DNA from: Branchiostoma floridae
Lineage: Eukaryota > Chordata > Leptocardii > Amphioxiformes > Branchiostomatidae
Direction of reading: 5' to 3'
NCBI RefSeq assembly: GCF_000003815.2
Contig: NC_049996.1
Location: 14,802,996 to 14,866,995, forward strand
Length of the DNA: 64,000 nucleotides
Shown here: positions 25,701-35,779 of the stretch, one piece after another
Numbering within the stretch: the stretch's first letter is position 1
Layout: each line of letters begins with the position of its first letter
The notes under the pieces: model-generated
Seen by the model: the letters and a program-made list of their open reading frames with translations, nothing else
Databases searched by the model: none
Told to the model about the DNA's origin: nothing
Program-made: the position numbers and the translations under genes

Positions 25701-27050
25701 GTAGAACGCCAACCAGAGCGTTACCCTCTGCAAGATTAAATTCCTCTACGCTTACTCCATAAAATCTATTCTTGTTTGCCCCGAAACTCAAGTTGCTATT
25801 TGGCGTCAACATAGATGTTTGGTTCAAAAATAAACAGGTAAATATTGAAAGTTTACTCAAGGCAGTCCTATATTTAGGAAGGCAGCATTTAAAACGGAAC
25901 ACAGACAGATACAACTCCATTTTCGTCTTTCATTGGAACAAAATTCAGGACGGATGTATCAAGACTTTTTGTAGCTTGAATGTTGAGGCAATTTTTGTAT
26001 TTCACATGTTGCCATAAAAAATAAGTCGTTTGCGCGTTACGAAATAAATACATGTAACAGAAATATTCCACTGTGAAATTAAGTATCAAATTAATTAAAA
26101 AATTCTTGAAGTACAATCTTATCGTTGCAGCAGTACTTGTAATTCGACCCTCTCACGTCGAAATTTGAGCTGTTTCATAATATGAAGTCTACGGTTTCAC
26201 CTGCAACATATACTAGTAGGGCGTAGAATAAGGTAGTTCTATAGTCTTTTTGAGACCATAGAGGCGGGATTGCTAATGTTGTTATCCACTGTGCCTTGGG
26301 CGCCGTATCATCCGGGAAGGCAGAACCCATCCCTCTCCTCCAACCACATTTTACCTCCCTAATGTAAGTCAGGTACCCATTTGTACACCTGGGTGGAGTG
26401 AGGAAAGTCGTGTAGTGTGCCTTTCGCAAGAACACGACTTCTAGGCATGAACGCTAGCTGGGGATCGAACCAGTGACCTCTCGATCCCGTGCACCATAAG
26501 TCTGTTACAACATATAAATTAAAACACATACCTGACCATAGCGGATTTTCCTTTATCTAGAATAACGACAGCACTGATCTCAATAATCAATATACACATA
26601 TGTATAAGTAACACTACTTAGAAGAAGACTCTCTGACATGTAATGTTATATCCAAACATTTTCCTATCCCTCGATTCATACTGGTATCAAAGCTTAGAGT
26701 GTATAGGCTTCTCAAATCTGTGTAAGCCAATGAGAATTATAAAAAACGTAGAAATATCTTTAATACCAGTTGAAGGATTGATACCGTCATTCTGATTCAC
26801 TGTACCAAGGAGAGTTCAATCCCACATTGATGTGACAGGCGTGATGCCGAGTTTTTGTCAATTACATCAAAATTTCTGATATTTCCGCCAAATCATCATC
26901 TTGTTGGCTATTACTGTGTTACTTTGTGGTAGACATAATGTCACTGAGAGGGAAACATGAAATAATTTTCGCCAGGCGAAAGAAAACGTAGAAAACCTTA
27001 CCAGTTAGCGAGTGGTTGACACCGTCTTCTTTCCCTGCGTGTTGACCCAT
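13723..27050 (-). CDS. ITPKA-like: Inositol 1,4,5-trisphosphate 3-kinase, 10 exons
   Basis: This kinase phosphorylates Ins(1,4,5)P3 to Ins(1,3,4,5)P4 in the cytosol and shapes calcium signalling. Minus-strand exons in transcript order are 27050-27002, 21378-21179, 18198-17811, 17195-17065, 16894-16800, 16247-16112, 15754-15698, 15404-15231, 14650-14474 and 13785-13723. They total 1470 nt, or 489 residues plus stop, and every junction keeps frame. Visible family motifs are FVQLSGHDG, VVPAYYGE, MDVKVG with catalytic-type D282 and K284, RYMTFREKESST, ASDFFQRHE, IVGSSI, WMIDFAKT (D432; vertebrates usually have DFGKT) and GNHEDGYLTGLDNL. Residues 83-205 are acidic and Asn/Ser-rich, as in the variable N-terminal parts of the family. 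The first exon has a strong CACCATGG context and joins exon 2 in phase. The last exon (ending VHFV) has a good acceptor but is not conserved, so it is the least certain. Confidence 0.9.
14656..15052 (-). repeat. About 210-bp tandem duplication in an IP3 kinase intron
   Basis: Two direct copies share GTATAAGGGAAGAA, GACACCAAAACATT, CTATGTTTCTT and TTAATTTACATAAATATTG, starting near 14656 and 14868. They lie between exons 8 and 9 of the kinase. Non-coding. Confidence 0.85.
16265..16560. repeat. Dispersed repeat with CCTTTGCCAAGAAGG core in an intron
   Basis: AATTACCTTTGCCAAGAAGGTAATTATAG at 16290-16317 contains a short inverted repeat. It resembles a dispersed element that I associate with lancelet introns. 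Nothing coding is supported here. A TTG/GTT microsatellite follows at 16741-16790. Confidence 0.4.
16741..16790 (+). repeat. (GTT)n microsatellite next to a kinase exon
   Basis: Roughly 16 GTT units with one ATT interruption end 10 bases before the 3' boundary of kinase exon 5. On the transcript this is an AAC run just after the 5' splice site. Confidence 0.9.
17222..17420 (-). repeat. Partial tandem copies of the 5' edge of IP3 kinase exon 4
   Basis: The acceptor and first codons of exon 4 (GCCCTGGGCAAACGCACCTG on the plus strand, 17178-17197) recur at about 17306-17325. A more decayed copy lies at about 17390-17412. Each is separated by GTTAGAT(A)AATAT-TTTATTGACA sequence. The second copy also has GGTGCCC-type coding similarity (GAFAQG) but soon diverges. 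The TTTATTGACAC-AAAGTACAG part resembles the 3' tail elements at 38790 and 48978. Confidence 0.8.
18590..18750 (+). repeat. Dispersed repeat (CCAGCGGACCAGCCCCCTGC block)
   Basis: This GC-richer block (CTGTAGTGGCTTGCACAAAT, GGCCCAAGGGCTACAG, ATGGAGATGGGCGCCACCCC) ends in a CTTTAACTTTA simple repeat, as short retroposons often do. It sits in the kinase intron between exons 2 and 3. Family assignment is tentative because there is no second copy in the window. Confidence 0.4.
19140..20730. other. Intron stretch with two ORFs of doubtful coding value
   Basis: Within the IP3 kinase intron, a 138-codon plus-strand ORF lies at 19632-20048 and a 69-codon minus-strand ORF at 20463-20672 (SLATLPGAGEISTGLVVKV). 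I recognise no domain in either. The minus-strand ORF has protein-like composition and could be a relic of a mobile element or a rarely used exon. Its flanks lack a convincing acceptor-donor pair. Confidence 0.3.
20930..21155 (-). mobile_element. tRNA-headed SINE-like element
   Basis: Read on the minus strand, the head is TGGCGTAATCGGCAGCGC (pol III A box), then GAGTTCGAAACC (B box) 30-40 bases later. A body follows with CCTTGGGAAACCAC and a short inverted repeat of CCCGAACACGGG. It is inserted in the kinase intron just 3' of exon 2. The tRNA-like head is clear, but no intact cloverleaf is visible, so it is not called a tRNA gene. Confidence 0.75.
21439..21630. mobile_element. MITE-like hairpin element (family 2, copy 1)
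   Basis: Inverted ends read CGGGCTAACCTATATCCGTTGTT and, reversed, AACAACGGATATAGTTTACCCCTCG. The centre has paired GGTTTCA and TGAAACCACCG segments. Related copies lie at 31277-31492 and 34857-35072. No coding capacity. Confidence 0.8.
22286..23640 (+). repeat. Long imperfect tandem array in IP3 kinase intron 1
   Basis: About 1.35 kb is built of units around GGAATGAATGGGGACCTA, TATTGTACATTTTAG and AACAAAGACCTATTTTTGTA. A higher-order segment (ATAACGTTATATAATGTACT, TCACCGGTGAATCCC, GATGCACAATGATG) recurs near 22286, 22668 and 23108. Short ORFs here are by-products of the array. Confidence 0.85.
23770..24045 (+). repeat. Dispersed repeat with CAGTTACTCAAG / CAACTGGATATGG ends
   Basis: Segments CAGTTACTCAAGTAACTC, CAGTGTCACTGACGAA, AACGTCTGA, CATATCCAGTTGC and TTGAGAAACTGC recur here twice. 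They also occur at 10370-10510, 10600-10715 and 40445-40560 in the same internal order, with complementary ends. Probably one MITE-like family. Confidence 0.75.
24546..24830 (+). mobile_element. SINE-like element, diverged
   Basis: A B-box-like GGTTCAAATC is followed by a body with TGGGTACCTGATTTCGGTTGGGGAGGTAA, GGAGAGGGTTGGGTT and CACAGTGGATAACAA. That order also occurs at 26245-26495 on the other strand. Same family as the element at 8936, with a longer body. Confidence 0.7.
25311..25400 (+). mobile_element. tRNA-like SINE head
   Basis: TGGCGTAGTGGTTAGCGTC (A-box-like) and GGGTTCGGATCCC (B-box-like), about 40 bases apart, form a pol III promoter of tRNA type. The folded arms are incomplete and no tRNA 3' end follows. 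I call it a SINE head rather than a gene. Confidence 0.6.
25470..25640. mobile_element. MITE-like hairpin element
   Basis: The outer arms GATTCGGCTCGGTCTG and CTGTAACCGAACCC pair imperfectly. The inner arms are TTTTAGGCGTCTTATTTTGTC and the reverse of GACAAAAATAAGACCG plus GTAAAACGCCTAAAA. The layout and the TCTTATTTTGTC segment resemble the hairpins at 29179 and 35314. It is probably a distant member of that group. Confidence 0.65.
26245..26495 (-). mobile_element. tRNA-headed SINE-like element
   Basis: On the minus strand, CACTGGTTCGATCCCCAG (B box) leads a body with GAAAGGCACACTACACG, CCTCACTCCACCCAGG, GTACCTGACTTACATTAGGG, GGAGAGGGATGGGTT and GCACAGTGGATAACAA. This is the best-preserved copy of the family also seen at 8936 and 24546. 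Confidence 0.8.
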
Positions 27051-29178
27051 GGTGCTCCGAGGAATGAGGGAGTCGCTCGATGCTACCCTGGGAACGTGAA
27101 TCCTCTCAGTCCCTTCTCGTCCCGAACATCACACGCGAATATCCCAAATCAGACGACAGGAACTCTCTTTCAAATATCCTGTCAGATTTTTCTGCGCTAC
27201 GCTTCGTTAGGCTCGGAAAGGCGGGAGAGTGAGCTAAAGGGGAGGTGATCGCCGCTTTTAATTGTGACTGGGATCGGCGGAAAACACTTTTGGAGTGATA
27301 ACGAGCCTTTTCACTTGACGCGATGACACACGTCATGGGCGCTCACGTTGCCGTCTGAAAATTACGTCGGGGACAGTACAGTAACGATCGCGACCGGGAG
27401 GGGGCGGATGAAAAGTCAAACTTTCACGATTTGACATACATAGTTGAGGGATGGACTTTGTTTTTAAATTTGCCAAGAATATTACGTTTTCGTTTATGTT
27501 TGCAGACAACATAATTGTAGAAGCTTTAGATGGATATAAACGATATTTCTTTGCTTCAGGGATAGCAGTCGAGAAAACAAAGGTGTAGTTGGAATATGGT
27601 CCTCCAGTGGTTTTCCACGGCATTGTTTTAACTTGACTTCTCTCTTTCTCGAGCTCTTTCTTTCTCTTTCTCTCTCTCTTGCCCTCTCTCTGTTTCTCTC
27701 TTTGTCTTCCCACTTTTCTCTCACTCTCTCTCTCCCTTCCTCAGTGAGCGTCTTTCTCTGCCTCTCTCTTTAATCTGTTCTGTTCTTGTCCAGTGTATAG
27801 CCCCCTTCTCCCCTCATCATCATCTCATCGTAAGCCACCCTCTACACCATATACGAACTCTCCCCCTTTGAAGTGCTTTTTTCAATCGCAATCAGGTTTG
27901 TCGGATTGGCTGACGAGATGGAAGTGATCACCAAATCACTTGCACAAAATGCACTCATCACTTGCGCACTTGAAAGCAGAGTGCGGCTCATCAGGTAAAA
28001 ACGGCTCGAGGTAAGTGTTGACGGGAACGCCTCCACGTGAACCGGCCCTCACGTGGGGATTGGTTTGATGTTTTTTTTTTTTAGGTTTCACATTGGGTGA
28101 AGGTTGTTATCAGATGAACGTGAGAAAGGGAGTCCAAACGCACACGCTCACATAAATTTAAAGTTACATAAACGCACACATACACACATGCACACAAGCA
28201 TACATAAACATGCATACAAGAAAGCGGGTTTAGTGAGTTTTTAGGTTTCACACTGGGTGAAGGTTTTTATCAATTGAACGTGAAAAAATGAGTCCAAACA
28301 CACACGCACACATAAAGTTATATACCCACACACGAGCACACACATACACACACGCACGCACTACACAGACGCGCGCGCGCGCATACATGTACACGCTCGT
28401 GCACACACACAGACATACACACAAATACAGAGTTACACACACACACATACACATAGACATGTACACTGAAGCACACATAAACACGCACGCGCACTAGTAT
28501 ACACATAGGCATGCACACAAGCACTCATTCTTATCTATTTGTCAAGCACTCATAAACATACATCCAAAGAAAAATGTAAAACACAATCACAGCCGACATA
28601 TGATATTACTTTACCACATTGAAATTACTTGTGCTGTTCTAAATTTAGTATAGTAGCAGACTCATTGACTGGTTTCTTGACTGATTTATTGATTGTTTGA
28701 AGGAGTTATTGACGTTTTGCAATATCCCCAAAAGCTTCACGACTTATTTCAGAATGTGTCTGTTCCCTTTCCGTCAACAATAAGCCATGCGTAGCTATAT
28801 TCAGACAGCCCTGGGGTTATTGCCATAATGTTATTTCATCCCGTCCTTCAACAGATTGTGTTATCCAATCAAAACGACGCTCCAACACAAAGCCTTATGA
28901 GGACAATGCAACCCATTACGTCATTCGATGACGTTTGTAATTTGAACTGCATTGTTCAAAAGGAATATTTGCTTAGTTCTAAAAATATGTATTGATATTA
29001 CTGTCCATGTATTACTACGATATGTATGCTTATACGCGATGATGTTTGTAGTTTGAACTGCCTTGTTCATAAGGAATATGAATAGTAATGTTCGCTTAGT
29101 ACTGACACGCTTTGTACATGTATTGATGTTACTGCCCATGTAGCACTACCGGTAAGTGTGCATATACGCGAATCTCGC

Positions 29179-29377
29179 TTACTCGCCAAGCAGAGATTGG
29201 GCTCTGGCAGTTTTTCGACGTTTTTTAGTCGTTTTTATCGGGCTTTCTATTTTGTATGTACTCTTTCTTGATGTCTCGCGGCCTTCGTCAAGAAAGAGTA
29301 CCAAATAGAAATCCCGAGAAAAACGACTAAAAAACGTCAAAAAACAGCCGGAGCCTAACCTCTGCTTGGCGAGTAAA
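29179..29377. mobile_element. MITE-like hairpin element (family 1, copy 1)
   Basis: Ends are ACTCGCCAAGCAGAG and its reverse complement CTCTGCTTGGCGAGT. Long inner arms follow (GTTTTTTAGTCGTTTTTATC-GGGCTTTCTATTTTG against its complement). The whole 199 bp could fold into one hairpin. The same ends occur at 35314-35539 and 38315-38409. Confidence 0.9.
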
Positions 29378-30804
29378 TATAGCTAAGATAAAGGAGTCAT
29401 CCTCAACAGAAATGTAGCACGATGCTTTATCATGTACATAGTGGTAGTGCAATATGTGACTTAAATATAGTTCACGTTTTCGACCAAGCACACGGGGTAA
29501 CCCCTACACTTCTCCATAAGCGTGTTGGGTTCTTTCACGTGCAGAGGATTGGCATTCCTCTGAAGCCCTGTATGAAGGGGGTTGTCGGCGTTACGTCCTC
29601 ATCAGAAATAACAAGTGCAACCGTTCGCACCGTGACCGAGCGGGGTTCGAACCTTCGCCGCCAGGATCCACGGAATTTAAGCTTAAAATGTCTAATTTAG
29701 AAACGGTCAAACACCTTCGAGGCCCTTAATTCTAAATATATGTGTATGCAAAGCACTAACAGTAAAAATGCAATTAACTACTTATGGCGATAATACCCTG
29801 TTTATTTTGGACAAGTTAGCAAGAACAAATAGCTGCTTCACATAGACAGAGTCGTAGACTGGTTTCAATACTTCAACTAGCAACATTTCTTGAATTGATG
29901 ATAGAATGTTAATACATGATTTCAGCTATCGCCCTGCAGCTTCGGTCATTGCAAACAGTTCTATATACAAGAATGACAGTCTCTGCCATATAGGGTACAT
30001 CTGTAAGCTGACTCAGGTTTGTTGCCAAGTTGTTGTTTTCCTGTTGCTGCAGTTCTTTTGAAATAGACTTGAATCTGACGCCTACCATTGCCGTAGCTCG
30101 TTCCTTTGCAATTGCGCCTTCTGGCGGATAGTTGTATAACTACAAGTCACCTTAAATGTTGTTTGCTCACCATGAATGTATCGTACTCTACCTTCCTGTT
30201 AAACATATCCAAACGACGTTCGGCCAAAACTACGTTTCTTAACGTTAACTTTTTTAGAGGGCTTGTTTGCAGTTGGCCCCCGTTCGGTACATCTTTGCAC
30301 GCATATAAACAACCCCGTCATACTTCTTGGCTACACCATAGGAGCGTTGCCGATTGGTACGTCATTTTTTTATTCAAATCCAACTTTGTACTTGATATTT
30401 CCTATATAATTTATATGATTGACAAAATTTCTATCAGCTAGATGCCTTGCTTCTTTTGAGCCCATATCACAAAAAAAGAAACATTCTTGGTTAAATTAGA
30501 GGTAGAACGTTACGACATTTACAAGTTCGTTACCACAAAATTTGGCGTCATTCTATCACGAGAAACCCCGTTGATAACTGACAATCTCATCATTGTCGCA
30601 AAAAGAATTAAAAATAGTCCAATGGATACATAATACATGTTGTTTCCTATGAAACAATCCTTGGTTACATGGTAAGTTTTCATTCTGGTATTTCATGACT
30701 TACATCTTTTCAATATCTTCAAGTATTCGCAACCCTCCCTTTGACTGGATCATCCCTCTTGATTCAACCCTCCAATAAAACATAGTTAACTCTCCGGGTC
30801 GAAC

Positions 30805-31050
30805 TTAAACTGTATTTTCCAACACAAAAATTGGACTTATCCAAATGTTCGACTGTCCAACTTTAGTCTTTGCCAAGGAATGGACAATTCCTTGCTTCGG
30901 TGACGTCACGTTACTTAGATAGCACACGTGACTCGATGAGCAGTGGATCATAAGTTGCAGGAACGCTCATTCCTTGACAAAGACTGCAATTGGACAGTCG
31001 AAAATTGGGTTAAGTCCAATTTTTGTGCTGGAAATAATAGTTAAACTTTG
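30805..31050. mobile_element. Inverted-repeat element just 3' of the small secreted-protein gene
   Basis: Arms AACACAAAAATTGGACTTAT-C, TCGACTGTCCAA and TCTTTGCCAAGGAATG at 30819-30890 are matched by their complement at 30967-31032. The spacer between them is unrelated. It has MITE-like structure and lies about 50 bases from the stop codon of the upstream minus-strand gene. Confidence 0.8.
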
Positions 31051-31099
31051 ATCCATTGAAGACTTCTACCAACACAGATGAACTTTCAAGTTACGTTGT

Positions 31100-32524
31100 C
31101 TAACTCATGACGCTCAGAACGCAGCGGTGCACGTTGTTTTTTGTGTAGCACATGACTTCGGCCTCGTAGTCCGGCGGGTTCTCGTACCGTTCATTCATGT
31201 GCCGCTGTAGAAATTAAAAGAGGTCAAAATGATAGGTTAGCAACCAATGATACAAAGTGTCATCTCTCAATATACAAACGCTAGTTCACCTTTATTCACG
31301 GGATAACCTATATCCGTCGTTTTTAAAAAACAGGGAATATCTACGGACGGTCGTATCAAATTGTCATATCATATGTTCAAAATATTGCATATTGAAACCA
31401 CCTTCCGTCTACTTGATATCCCTAAATACCCCGTTTATAACAACGGATATAGGTTGAAATCACCCCTCGGATAAATTGTCGAACTAGTGTTAAAGAATTA
31501 ACCAATGACATCGTATCATCTATTGTTGTATCAACCAATCACAGGGCGCATAGGGTAACTCCCGACAGCCTCAGTGCAAAGGGAACCCTAGCGAGACTTT
31601 TCAGAACTGCAGACTGTTACCTTGATCCCTTTCTTCTTCTTGTCGCACTCCTTCCTTTTCGCGCACCAACCGTCGGTGAAACAGATGTGGCGTCCTCGAC
31701 CGCACAGGGACTGGAGAAAGAAATATCAGAAATAACCTAAGTCATGCACGCCATCTTCTGGCCAAAAGGAAGACTGCAGCCACCACTTTCCAGAAAACCG
31801 AGCTTCCACCTGCCCCCACTAGGCCTCAGTAGAATTCGGCAAAAATACGTAGGTATTTGTAGCTGTATTGTAAGTAAGAGGTAGTTGTATTGAATTATTT
31901 CTGTGAGTTTATTCTAGTGACGCTCAAGAAGTGATGGATGTCACTCGAAATAAATAAAGAAGAAAATCTCCGAATCTTATCGAGTTGTAGAAATTGACTT
32001 ATCTTATATAGATAATGTTTTACTGGATGTCTAACCTTTATAAACGGTAATGGTAATTTAGAAATCAAGGTGTATTTATTTTCAGTTAAGTACAAAAGGA
32101 GCCATTATATATATTATCTATAACGGTGCTAACAGATAGCACCATTATAGATAATGGTGCTATCTGTTAGTACCATGATATGCGGCCCATACAACTAACA
32201 CCAATGACACTAATACTACAACGTAAAGAAGAAAAAAAGGTATGTTACATCACAGTCAAAGCCTCGAAAGTTACACACATTAGTGTGATCTACATAGTAT
32301 TACCATCATCTAAAATCTATTAAAAAATGTATACGTAGTATACGTATAATAGCATTAAAATTGGCTCTAGGAATAAGAGTATTTACGTAGAACAGTTGTT
32401 GTCTCGGCCTCCGTTCCCGGACGTCCTGCCCTGTCTCCTTGGTAGGTTGGGGTTGAGCGTGAAGCGTTGTGCCCAGCCACAGAAGTACACACAATACCGT
32501 CACTAACCAACTCTGGGCCTTCAT
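31100..32524 (-). CDS. Small secreted six-cysteine protein, 3 exons, unrecognised
   Basis: Minus-strand exons are 32524-32387, 31710-31621 and 31204-31100. They have good donors (GTAAAT, GTAACA) and acceptors (TTTCTCCAG, TTTCTACAG), and all junctions are in phase 0. The product is 110 residues. Residues 1-23 form a typical signal peptide (MKAQSWLVTVLCVLLWLGTT) with likely cleavage after LHA. A basic stretch follows (RERRPRQQ, 37-44). The mature part has Cys at 49, 56, 62, 68, 95 and 104 (spacing 6-5-5-26-8) and a KKKKGIKR basic run. It ends CVLSVMS. I do not recognise the family. Six cysteines in a small secreted protein suggest three disulfides, as in extracellular ligands, inhibitors or defence peptides, but no function is assigned. 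A MITE-like element lies in intron 2. Its own promoter should lie between 32525 and the gap at 32720. Confidence 0.78.
31277..31492. mobile_element. MITE-like hairpin element (family 2, copy 2)
   Basis: Ends AACGCTAGTTCACCTTTATT and CGAACTAGTGTT are imperfect inverses. Inner pairs include AACCTATATCCGTCGTT against AACGGATATAGGTT, and GGAATATC against GATATCCC. It occupies much of intron 2 of the small secreted-protein gene. Confidence 0.85.
32105..32182. repeat. Short inverted repeat (hairpin)
   Basis: GGTGCTAACAGATAGCACC and GGTGCTATCTGTTAGTACC, flanked by TATTATCTATAA and TTATAGATAATG, form a near-perfect hairpin within intron 1 of the small secreted-protein gene. Function unknown. Confidence 0.8.
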
Positions 32525-32719
32525 GGTTTTGTTGCTTCAGATGTGAAGAAGTTAAACTTTTCGTGGGTAGCCAATCCTAAGTGGAGAAACAAAACTGGTA
32601 GATGTACGAAGTTCTGAGTAACTAACACCAGCTCAGGCAAGAACAAGAAATAGCCATACGCATGCCTCCAAGTTCCAAAGTTAAATATTCGTACTTTCCT
32701 AGAACTGTCGAAAGTGGAA

Positions 32720-32819
32720 NNNNNNNNNNNNNNNNNNNNNNNNNNNNNNNNNNNNNNNNNNNNNNNNNNNNNNNNNNNNNNNNNNNNNNNNNNNNNNNNN
32801 NNNNNNNNNNNNNNNNNNN
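32720..32819. other. Assembly gap (100 N)
   Basis: Exactly 100 unknown bases; the true length is probably unknown. It lies in the 5' flank of the small secreted-protein gene, so its promoter may be incompletely represented. Confidence 1.
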
Positions 32820-34311
32820 GGCGCATCGTTACTAGGCAGCTTTTGACAAAATTTGAAGTCAGATGTGCAAAGGCTAGGTGTGACGGGTCGTTCAGTGTGA
32901 TATAACCAGCTGCTGCCGCGTGCCTGCGAAGCTGGTGTGTTACTGTTACGCCAAATGGTGGTTATAATAGCCGTATAGATACAGAAGTTTATCACAGCTT
33001 CTTTGCATGCCTATACAACACAAACTCGCTCAATGAATATCTTTATGCTATGAATATGGATTTATATAACTTACTAAGTAAAGAAAAGAACAGAACATTG
33101 ACTTAAAAATGCAATCATCGTCCCAATCTCCAATACACTGAGTACATTTAAGGATACCATTACATGATAGAAGAACCTATGACTGTACAGAAACATACCG
33201 TAATGTTCGTGCTGTTCCTACTGGTTCACTCGCCGCCTGACAGTAAGTGTTTAACACACGGACAGGGGGTCTTTGTCTCCTACACCCCAACATTCTTACA
33301 CCGCTATTGTAAACACTACTCTGGGAGTGGAGAAACTTGAAACAGGTGACCAGCAAATGCACGCCAAGTGTTACCGCTGAGGTCTGGTTCACTGCATGTG
33401 TTGGTGTACGTACGCATTTCAAAGGCCATGGAGTCTCTACGGAACATTTACTGTTTCACACTGGGCAAGTGTTGAACAGTTGATAAACAGACAATGTTGT
33501 CAGGCTTTGGACAAAGCGCGCCAACATTTGGCGTACGTATTTTGTCGTATGATTTCTGTCGCACGATTTTTTTGTCGTACAATTTTTTTGTCTCGCACAA
33601 GTTTTTGTCGTACAATTCTTTGTCTCACACTCAAAGTTTTGTCGTACTTTTTTGTCGCATGTAACACGAAGAATCATGGGGAAGGACAGCCGATATACCA
33701 CATTGGTCTCCACCTTCCCCTATTCAGATGTATTTAGATGACTCTATGTATTCTTAATTTATTTATAAGACAGAATGAATAAGACAAAACAAAACGAAGA
33801 CTGTCTCGCGAGCGCTTTCAATTGTGAGTTTTTGCACAACACCAGGGGTCCACGACTGCTCCAAGAATGCTCTTAATTTTTGGAGGCTGTGACAGGGCCC
33901 TTGGTTCTCCTAAGTGCACTTTGGTAAAAGATGCAACTTACAACTACAAAGAAGAATGTTAGCACCGGCTTCCTCAGTCAGGCGATACCTGGGCTATTTT
34001 CTAAGATAACGGCTATCTGTCAATCACGGCTTTTGATCCCGCTGTCTGTGTAAACGTTACAAGTCTCCCGTGTAAACGTGCTTCAACCTGATAGTTGTTG
34101 TACTAGAGCTCCTCTCACACGCCATAACAAGACACGGGGGGGGGGGATTCTAACTACAAGAACACTTCGTGTTTTAGACGAGAAGTTTTGAAAACTGTGC
34201 GTTGTCCATGTGCGAATAATTCTTTATGAAAAATACCGTATGGGGTTTACATGACTGCAGCACAACAACGATAATGCACTTGACCATGGTTAAACCCCAG
34301 TCCTACCCAGT

Positions 34312-34351
34312 CCTATCCACCTCTCTCTCTCTCTCTCTGTCTCTCACTCTG

Positions 34352-34382
<31 letters not shown>

Positions 34383-34397
34383 TTCTCTCTGTCTGTT

Positions 34398-34438
<41 letters not shown>

Positions 34439-34640
34439 GTGTCTCTATCTCTCTCTGTCTCTCCCTCTTGGTCTCTTTCTTTCTTTGAGCCTTTCTCTCT
34501 GCCTCTCCTTTCTCTCTCACTCTCTCTTTCTTTGAGCCTTTCTCTCGCTGTGTCTCTCTCTTGCTCTCTCTCTCCCTTTCTTTCTATACACACTTCTCTG
34601 TCTTGCTCTCTCTCCCTCTCTTACCCTCTCCCCTCTCCCA
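34312..34640 (+). repeat. (CT)n-rich low-complexity tract
   Basis: About 330 bases of CTCTCT with GT, TT and CC interruptions. The long open frames through it are by-products of composition. Confidence 0.95.
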
Positions 34641-34856
34641 ACACTCAGACCCAGGTCCACACATCTCCGCCCCCTGTACACAGATTGATCATTCTGAAAT
34701 GTCTCTACTGTATGTTCACGGGCCCCCGCCAGACATCGCTCCCTAGTTCAGATTCTCTCTCAGCCCTGTCTGTGACAAGTTCAACGCCACTTCCATCCAT
34801 CTGTCTAGATCTGAGAACGTATATGATACCACATATGTGTGTTTGACCTCGCAGTT

Positions 34857-35072
34857 AACGCTAGTTCACCTTTATTCGCGGGGTAACCTTTATCCGTTGT
34901 ATTCAAGACTAGGGTATTTAGGAATATTAAGTCAACGGACGGTGGTTACAAACTGCAATACCTAACAAAAATGCAATTTGAAACCACTGTCCATCGACTT
35001 GATATCCCTAAAGTCCCTGTTTGTAAGTAAAACGGATATAGGTAACCTCGCGTATAATGGTGAATTAGCGTT
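34857..35072. mobile_element. MITE-like hairpin element (family 2, copy 3)
   Basis: The ends TAACGCTAGTTCACCTTTAT and ATAATGGTGAATTAGCGTTA are clear inverted repeats. Next inward, CGCGGGGTAACC pairs with GGTAACCTCGCG. The internal ATATCCCTAAAGT segment matches the copies at 21439 and 31277. About 216 bp, non-coding. Confidence 0.9.
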
Positions 35073-35313
35073 ACATTGTAAACGTGTAAATGGCTTAAGC
35101 TTATTCAGATCTTAGAAGTTAGAACATGTAAATTAAAAAAATCCTTTAGAGAGCATAGCAATCGAACGTTGAGCACACGTTTTTTTGTTACCATCTTAAA
35201 CTATTGTTTGCTGGCCAAAACTTTGTAAACATGAAATATTGTGATACCGAGATGATAGTTTCCCATATTTTTTTTTGCTTAAACTACTAATCTTTTCACA
35301 AACACGTTCTTGT

Positions 35314-35539
35314 ACTTACTCTCCAAACAGAGGTTAGGCTCTGGCTGTTTTTTGTAAAGGTTTTTTAAGTCATTTTTATCGGGCTTTCTATTTTGTCATT
35401 TTTCTTCAAGTACGCCAGCCAAATGCCAGTTAGGTTTTGACACAGCAAAATACAATACAAAATAGAAAGCCTGATAAAGACAACTAAAAAAAAGTTTTGA
35501 AAAACAGCCGGAGCCTAACATCTGCTTGGAGAGTACTTA
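35314..35539. mobile_element. MITE-like hairpin element (family 1, copy 2)
   Basis: ACTCTCCAAACAGAGGTTAG and CTAACATCTGCTTGGAGAGT are the ends. Inner arms with GGGCTTTCTATTTTGT against ACAAAATAGAAAGCC match the copy at 29179. The centre of about 60 bp differs from that copy. Confidence 0.9.
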
Positions 35540-35779
35540 TACTAGTATCCGTACAAATGTGTGTGTGTGCGTGTGTCCGGGGGGGGGGTCTCTAAAAGGA
35601 TTATGCTGCTAATTGCTCAGGATGACAAGAAAATAAACAGCCGCTACAGCTCCCGTTCTTTACCTCAAGGAAAGGTTTACTTTCGGTACTTTGTGAGCAA
35701 TGCAGAGGTCGGCTGCTGCGCATTTTTCTTCAGTATCCCCAAACAGTGCGCCTTGTGTGTGGCGTGTGAATGCAGCTGT

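Larger units (their letters stand above)
27100..31095. other. Intergenic region between the two minus-strand genes
   Basis: I see no coding exon. Contents are a pyrimidine-rich CTCTCT tract at 27640-27780, CA-rich simple repeats at 28136-28530, a direct duplication of roughly 110 bp (about 28930-29020 and 29041-29145), a hairpin element at 29179-29377, a SINE-like head near 29465-29670 with GGTTCGAACC, and an inverted-repeat element at 30805-31050. The part immediately right of 27050 should contain the IP3 kinase 5' UTR and promoter. Confidence 0.6.

Noticed and set aside
34226-34846. 206-codon frame rich in SLSLSL
   Set aside because: It runs through a CT-rich low-complexity tract; composition alone explains it.
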